From contig CAAEKI010000245.1 of the NCBI GenBank assembly GCA_900756495.1, forward strand, positions 1 to 18,455: a DNA stretch of 18,455 nt, written 5' to 3'. The notes beneath the pieces were generated by a model that saw only the letters and a list, made by a program, of their open reading frames with translations, did not search any database and was not told where the DNA came from. This stretch comes from an uncultured Oscillospiraceae bacterium (lineage in GTDB: Bacteria > Bacillota > Clostridia > Oscillospirales > Oscillospiraceae). Each line of letters starts with the position of its first letter. Position 1 is the stretch's first letter. Position numbers and translations under genes: made by a program. Positions 15,169 through 18,455 of the stretch are shown in pieces.

Positions 15169-16611
15169 ATGTCAGCGACTAAGAAATCGTACATCCATTA
15201 CCTGATTGCCCTCATCCTGGGACTGGCGATTGCTTTCGGCCTTCCGGCCACCAATGGCCTGACGGATATTGGTGTGCGTACCCTCGCGGTAACGGTGGCC
15301 ACCCTGTACTTGTGGCTCACCGTCAATACCCACTGGACCTCCATTTTGTTCCTGGCTCTGTTGATTATGACGGGCTCTATGACTGCCAACGCAGTATGGG
15401 CGGGCTCCATGGGTCACTTCTCGGTCATCACCATGATCGTCTTTATGATCCTCAACTATGCCCTGCTTCAGACCGGCGTCATCAACAAGGTGTGCAACTG
15501 GTTTATCACACGAAAGATCGTGCGCGGCCGCCCCTATGTGTTCATCTACATGTTCTTTGCGTCTATGCTGATTCTGGGCATGTTTATGGATAACCTGTCC
15601 CTGGCGGTCATCTATGTAGGTATCGCTGAGGTGCTCTGTGAAAAGCTGGGTCTCAAGAAGGGAGACTCCATGTATACCTGCATGTTCATGGGCATCATGT
15701 GGGTGGATGTGGTCATCTCCATTGCATCGCCCATCGCCCACGCGCCCTGTCTCATCCTGATGGGCATGATGTCGGCCCAGCTGGGCATTGAGGTCACCTA
15801 TACCCAGTGGTTCTCCATCGGCATCCCCTTTGCCATCATTATGTTTGTCGTTATCATGCTGGTCACGCGCTTTTGGAAGCTTGATACCACCGCTTACGAC
15901 AACTACGACGTGGAGGCCGAACGGAAAAATGCGCCTAAGCTGGATCTGCGGGGCAAAATTTCCGTGGTAGTCTTCCTCCTGGCCATCGCCCTCATCATTC
16001 TCCCGGAGGTTCTCAAGGGCGTGTTGCCCGCTTTCGGCACCTACTGGACGACCTGCGGCGTCGTGGTTCCCGCCATTCTGGCCTGTGCAGCCCTGTGTAT
16101 TGTGCGGGTTGGAGGCCAGCCGGTGCTTGATATGCCGGCTGCGCTGAAGTCTCTGCCCATGGGAGCCATCATTTTTGCCGGCGTGGTCTGCGTCATGTCT
16201 ACCCCCATTACCTCTGAACTTACCGGAATTAACGTCTGGATGGCCAATGTGCTCCAGCCCATTCTGGCTAATGTGCCCCCCTTTGTCATCGTCGTTATCC
16301 TGGTTATTGCAGCGCTGATTATGACCAACTTTCTCTCCAACGTGGTCACCATGACCTTGTTTTTCAACGTGGGCGTGGCGCTGCTCAGCAACGGTACTAC
16401 ACACCTGGGCATGTTCGCCATGCTGATCGGCTTTGCCTCCGCCATGGCCTGCCTGACCCCCTCGGCCTGCGCCCCCATGCCGCTGATTTTTGGGCCCGGC
16501 CATGTGAACATGCGCAATACCATCCGGCCCAACCTGCTTTTCCTTGTTCTCTCCTTCGTTGTCATGCTTGCATTTATCGTCCCCTTTGCGCCCATCGTGC
16601 TGGGCAGCTGA
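15169..16611 (+). CDS. SLC13/DASS-type anion permease (ion transporter superfamily)
   Basis: 480 aa from ATG 15169, which has AGGGAG at an 8-nt spacing; an in-frame GTG at 15115 has no ribosome site. The protein has about 11-13 membrane segments with few charged residues, and one cytoplasmic loop around residues 240-270 (KLDTTAYDNYDVEAERKNAP). The second half carries MTNFLSNVVTMTLFFNVG, in the place of the Ser-Asn-Thr substrate/Na+ motif of DASS transporters. The first half has a related MFMDNLSLAVIYVG turn. Family members move dicarboxylates, citrate, sulfate or related anions. The ligand is not predictable here. It is 149 bp after the SufE-coupled gene with no terminator, so it is probably the last gene of the operon and brings in its substrate. 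Confidence 0.8.
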   Translation: MSATKKSYIHYLIALILGLAIAFGLPATNGLTDIGVRTLAVTVATLYLWLTVNTHWTSILFLALLIMTGSMTANAVWAGSMGHFSVITMIVFMILNYALLQTGVINKVCNWFITRKIVRGRPYVFIYMFFASMLILGMFMDNLSLAVIYVGIAEVLCEKLGLKKGDSMYTCMFMGIMWVDVVISIASPIAHAPCLILMGMMSAQLGIEVTYTQWFSIGIPFAIIMFVVIMLVTRFWKLDTTAYDNYDVEAERKNAPKLDLRGKISVVVFLLAIALIILPEVLKGVLPAFGTYWTTCGVVVPAILACAALCIVRVGGQPVLDMPAALKSLPMGAIIFAGVVCVMSTPITSELTGINVWMANVLQPILANVPPFVIVVILVIAALIMTNFLSNVVTMTLFFNVGVALLSNGTTHLGMFAMLIGFASAMACLTPSACAPMPLIFGPGHVNMRNTIRPNLLFLVLSFVVMLAFIVPFAPIVLGS

Positions 16612-16633
16612 GTCTGAAATTGCTTTCGCTGGG

Positions 16634-16671
16634 GGGCCGGAAACCTGCTGGAGGAAGCGTGTTTCCGGCCC
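16634..16671 (+). terminator. Probable terminator after the permease
   Basis: GGGCCGGAAAC (16634-16644) pairs perfectly with GTTTCCGGCCC (16661-16671) around a 16-nt loop, 22 bp past the permease stop. No T-run follows directly. A second small hairpin CTCCTGT/ACAGGAG (16677-16694) comes next. Confidence 0.55.
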
Positions 16672-16684
16672 GCAGACTCCTGTT

Positions 16685-16713
16685 TTGACAGGAGGAAGTC
16701 ATACTTCTATTGC
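16685..16713 (+). promoter_or_regulatory. Weak candidate promoter of the tannase-like gene
   Basis: A perfect TTGACA (16685-16690) with a 17-nt spacer to TATTGC (16708-16713), a poor -10 box. It lies in the AT-rich stretch after the permease terminator, about 43 bp before the ATG at 16756. The downstream gene may therefore be a separate transcript. Confidence 0.35.
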
Positions 16714-16755
16714 TTATTTTTATCATTTTAATGTGATGAAAGGCGGGAATATAAA

Positions 16756-18455
16756 ATGCGGTATATCAGATCAAGGCTTTTATCCCTGATCCTTGCGGTG
16801 TCATTCTTGACGGCCGGGCTGTCCGGCCTGACTGCTTCAGCGTCGGAGGACGATGCCCTGCAATTTGACCCTCAGGCTGCCTATCAGGGGGAGTACACAG
16901 TCAGCGATAACGAATACTTCCCCGGTACGATAGTGTTTAGGACGTATCAAGCAACCTATGTAACTGGGCCTATTACCGGGAAGACCTGGGGCGGCTCGCC
17001 TTCGGAGGACTACTTCAAGCTGAACATCAAGGTGCCTGTAAGCTACAACGGCGAAGTGTTTGACCAGGAAGCTATGGCGGACGCGCCAATCCTCTTCTAC
17101 AACCCCTGGGGCGGCGACCGGGGCTACCCAGTAGGCGATCCCGGCGCCCTGGCAGCGAGAGGGAACACGGCCGCTCTGGTGGGCCGGGCGCTCTCCGAGG
17201 GCTGGGTGGTTGTGGAGCCCGGTATGCGGGGCGCAGCAAACTGCTTTGTAGGCACGCCCGACGAAGAGGGGTACTACAATTACGGCAAGCTGCCCTATCC
17301 CATTGTGGATCTGAAAGCTGCCATCCGCTATCTCCGCTACGGGGAGAACGCCGACACGATTCCCGGCGACAAGGAGCGCATCTTTGTGGCAGGCAGCAGT
17401 TCTGGCGGCAGCGCCACTGTAATGCTGGGCTCTTCGGGCAATTCTGCGTTCTTTGAGCCCTATCTGGAGGAGATGGGGGCGGCCGACGCCAGGGACGACG
17501 TATACGCCGTCTTCCCGAGCTGTCCCGTCATGATTCGCTCCTGGGGCGACCCGGCGATAGCCTGGGAACGCTGGGGGGATCTGAGCGGGAATGAGGAAGC
17601 CAACGAGATCAACGTTGCCCTTACCCAGGCGTTTGTGGAGTACCAGGCTGGACTGGGTATCCGGGCAGAGTTCGACGTGGGGGACAGCATCCAGGAAGGG
17701 GATCTTCTCACAGCTGACAACTACGCCGAGTATCTGATGGTCTATGTCAAGGAGAGCGCGATAAAGTTCCTCAACGGCCTTGGCGGCAAGGAGGCAATTG
17801 ACGAGTATCTGGCAACAGAGCTGCCGGCAAATGGCATGTATGGAACCCCCGCTGCCGCCCGGGATTGGATAAAACCCGTATACGACACGGAGGATCCCGA
17901 TCTGGTGGTGGATATTGAGGGGACCTGGGAAGAGTTCTGGGCCTATGTAGTGGGCGAGGAGCACTTTAACCCCGCCAACCTGCTGGACATGCAGTACGAC
18001 AGACCTCTTAAGGCGACCGATGAGATGTCGGAGGGCAACGGTGTGGTAAACTCCCTGGTGGGAGATCGCAACTCCCAGTATGCCAATGCATCCAGTTTCT
18101 CTTTCGGAAAGGCCGAGGATTATGCAGCGGTCTTCTCTGACTTTGGGCAGGACTGGATTCAGAACCATCGGGAGCCGCCCATTACCATCTCAGAGGAGTA
18201 TCTTGAGCTGATTGAGCTGCAGCGCAACTCTGTGGATCCGCTGTATTTCGTGATTGGCGAGGGCGCCGAGGGCGCCACCGTGTGCGAGAACTGGTTTATG
18301 CGTACCGGGTCAGTCGATCTGGTTACGCCGCATCCCAGCTTCTTTAACCTGGCTACTGCGCTTGAGAATCAGGGCAAGAACGTGGACGCCGCTCTGGTCT
18401 GGGATCAGGGACACGGCCTGTCCAGGGACCTGGATGGCTTCTTTGCCTTTGCAGA
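16756..18455 (+). CDS. Secreted tannase-like alpha/beta hydrolase (partial, 3' end outside window)
   Basis: 566 codons are visible. ATG 16756 has a modest ribosome site (AAAGGCGGG). Residues 1-30 are a signal peptide (RSRLLSLILAVSFLTAG core, cleavage near ASA). The hydrolase domain has an early PILFYNPWGGDRGY segment and the nucleophile elbow VAGSSSGGSA (Ser215). A large insert (about 240-490) follows, then RTGSVDLVTPH with Asp521 and VWDQGHG with His553. Ser-Asp-His order and the GxSxGG elbow match bacterial subtype tannase/feruloyl-esterase-like enzymes. The 32-residue Asp-to-His spacing equals that of Lactobacillus plantarum tannase (Asp419/His451) as I recall it. Tannases cut gallate esters, but the substrate here may be another ester. 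It follows the anion permease by 144 bp, so the freed acid may be that permease's substrate (inference). Confidence 0.75.
   Translation, partial: MRYIRSRLLSLILAVSFLTAGLSGLTASASEDDALQFDPQAAYQGEYTVSDNEYFPGTIVFRTYQATYVTGPITGKTWGGSPSEDYFKLNIKVPVSYNGEVFDQEAMADAPILFYNPWGGDRGYPVGDPGALAARGNTAALVGRALSEGWVVVEPGMRGAANCFVGTPDEEGYYNYGKLPYPIVDLKAAIRYLRYGENADTIPGDKERIFVAGSSSGGSATVMLGSSGNSAFFEPYLEEMGAADARDDVYAVFPSCPVMIRSWGDPAIAWERWGDLSGNEEANEINVALTQAFVEYQAGLGIRAEFDVGDSIQEGDLLTADNYAEYLMVYVKESAIKFLNGLGGKEAIDEYLATELPANGMYGTPAAARDWIKPVYDTEDPDLVVDIEGTWEEFWAYVVGEEHFNPANLLDMQYDRPLKATDEMSEGNGVVNSLVGDRNSQYANASSFSFGKAEDYAAVFSDFGQDWIQNHREPPITISEEYLELIELQRNSVDPLYFVIGEGAEGATVCENWFMRTGSVDLVTPHPSFFNLATALENQGKNVDAALVWDQGHGLSRDLDGFFAFA

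Noticed and set aside
15172..16503. 443-codon minus-strand open frame opposite the permease
   Set aside because: Its product is a His/Asp/Gly-rich low-complexity string, the expected antisense of a membrane protein. The plus strand encodes regular membrane helices.
16837..18168. 443-codon minus-strand open frame opposite the tannase-like gene
   Set aside because: No recognisable domain or ribosome site, and it covers the hydrolase catalytic region, which is well supported on the plus strand.

Overview
The window looks like chromosome from a high-GC gut-type Clostridium relative, most like the Oscillospiraceae (Flavonifractor/Pseudoflavonifractor-like). This rests on GC-rich coding sequence with strong GGAGG ribosome binding sites, GTG starts, sigma-A promoters, an S-layer-homology/WG-repeat protein, an LCP protein and an LtaS-like enzyme. 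The genus is inference. I see no rRNA, tRNA, CRISPR array or insertion sequence.

Layout. (1) 1-200: the last 57 codons of a large serine recombinase (DUF4368-type C-terminus) and its terminator, so the left edge is probably the end of an integrated element. (2) 273-1921, minus strand: an LCP (LytR-CpsA-Psr) cell-wall transferase and an unrecognised 118-aa protein with two CxxC motifs, each with its own terminator. (3) 1982-6984, plus strand: a Crp/Fnr-type regulator behind a near-consensus promoter with an inverted repeat over its -35 box, then a NitT/TauT-type ABC importer (lipoprotein, permease, short ATPase) and a secreted WG-repeat/SLH protein, all tightly spaced as one operon. (4) 7121-9079: terminator, promoter and an LtaS-like polyglycerol-phosphate synthase. 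(5) 9092-10681, minus: a PucR/CdaR-type regulator. (6) 10682-11387: a 706-bp non-coding region with a candidate promoter straddled by two TTGCACAA repeats and one possible 32-aa ORF. (7) 11388-16611, plus: a cysteine-rich L-fucose-isomerase-family protein, a SufS-type cysteine desulfurase, SufE, an unrecognised 144-aa protein and an SLC13-type anion permease. (8) 16756-18455: the first 566 codons of a secreted tannase-like alpha/beta hydrolase, cut by the window end.

The most unusual part is region 7. A divergent PucR-type regulator and a long control region precede an operon that joins a sugar-isomerase fold enzyme with 17 cysteines to a dedicated sulfur-mobilising pair (SufS with its active-site Cys361, SufE with Cys55), a small partner and an anion importer. 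A plausible reading is a catabolic module whose key enzyme needs an Fe-S cluster or persulfide sulfur delivered by its own SufS/SufE, working on an imported anionic substrate that the secreted esterase-like hydrolase may release. The gene order and motifs are seen directly; the pathway is inference.
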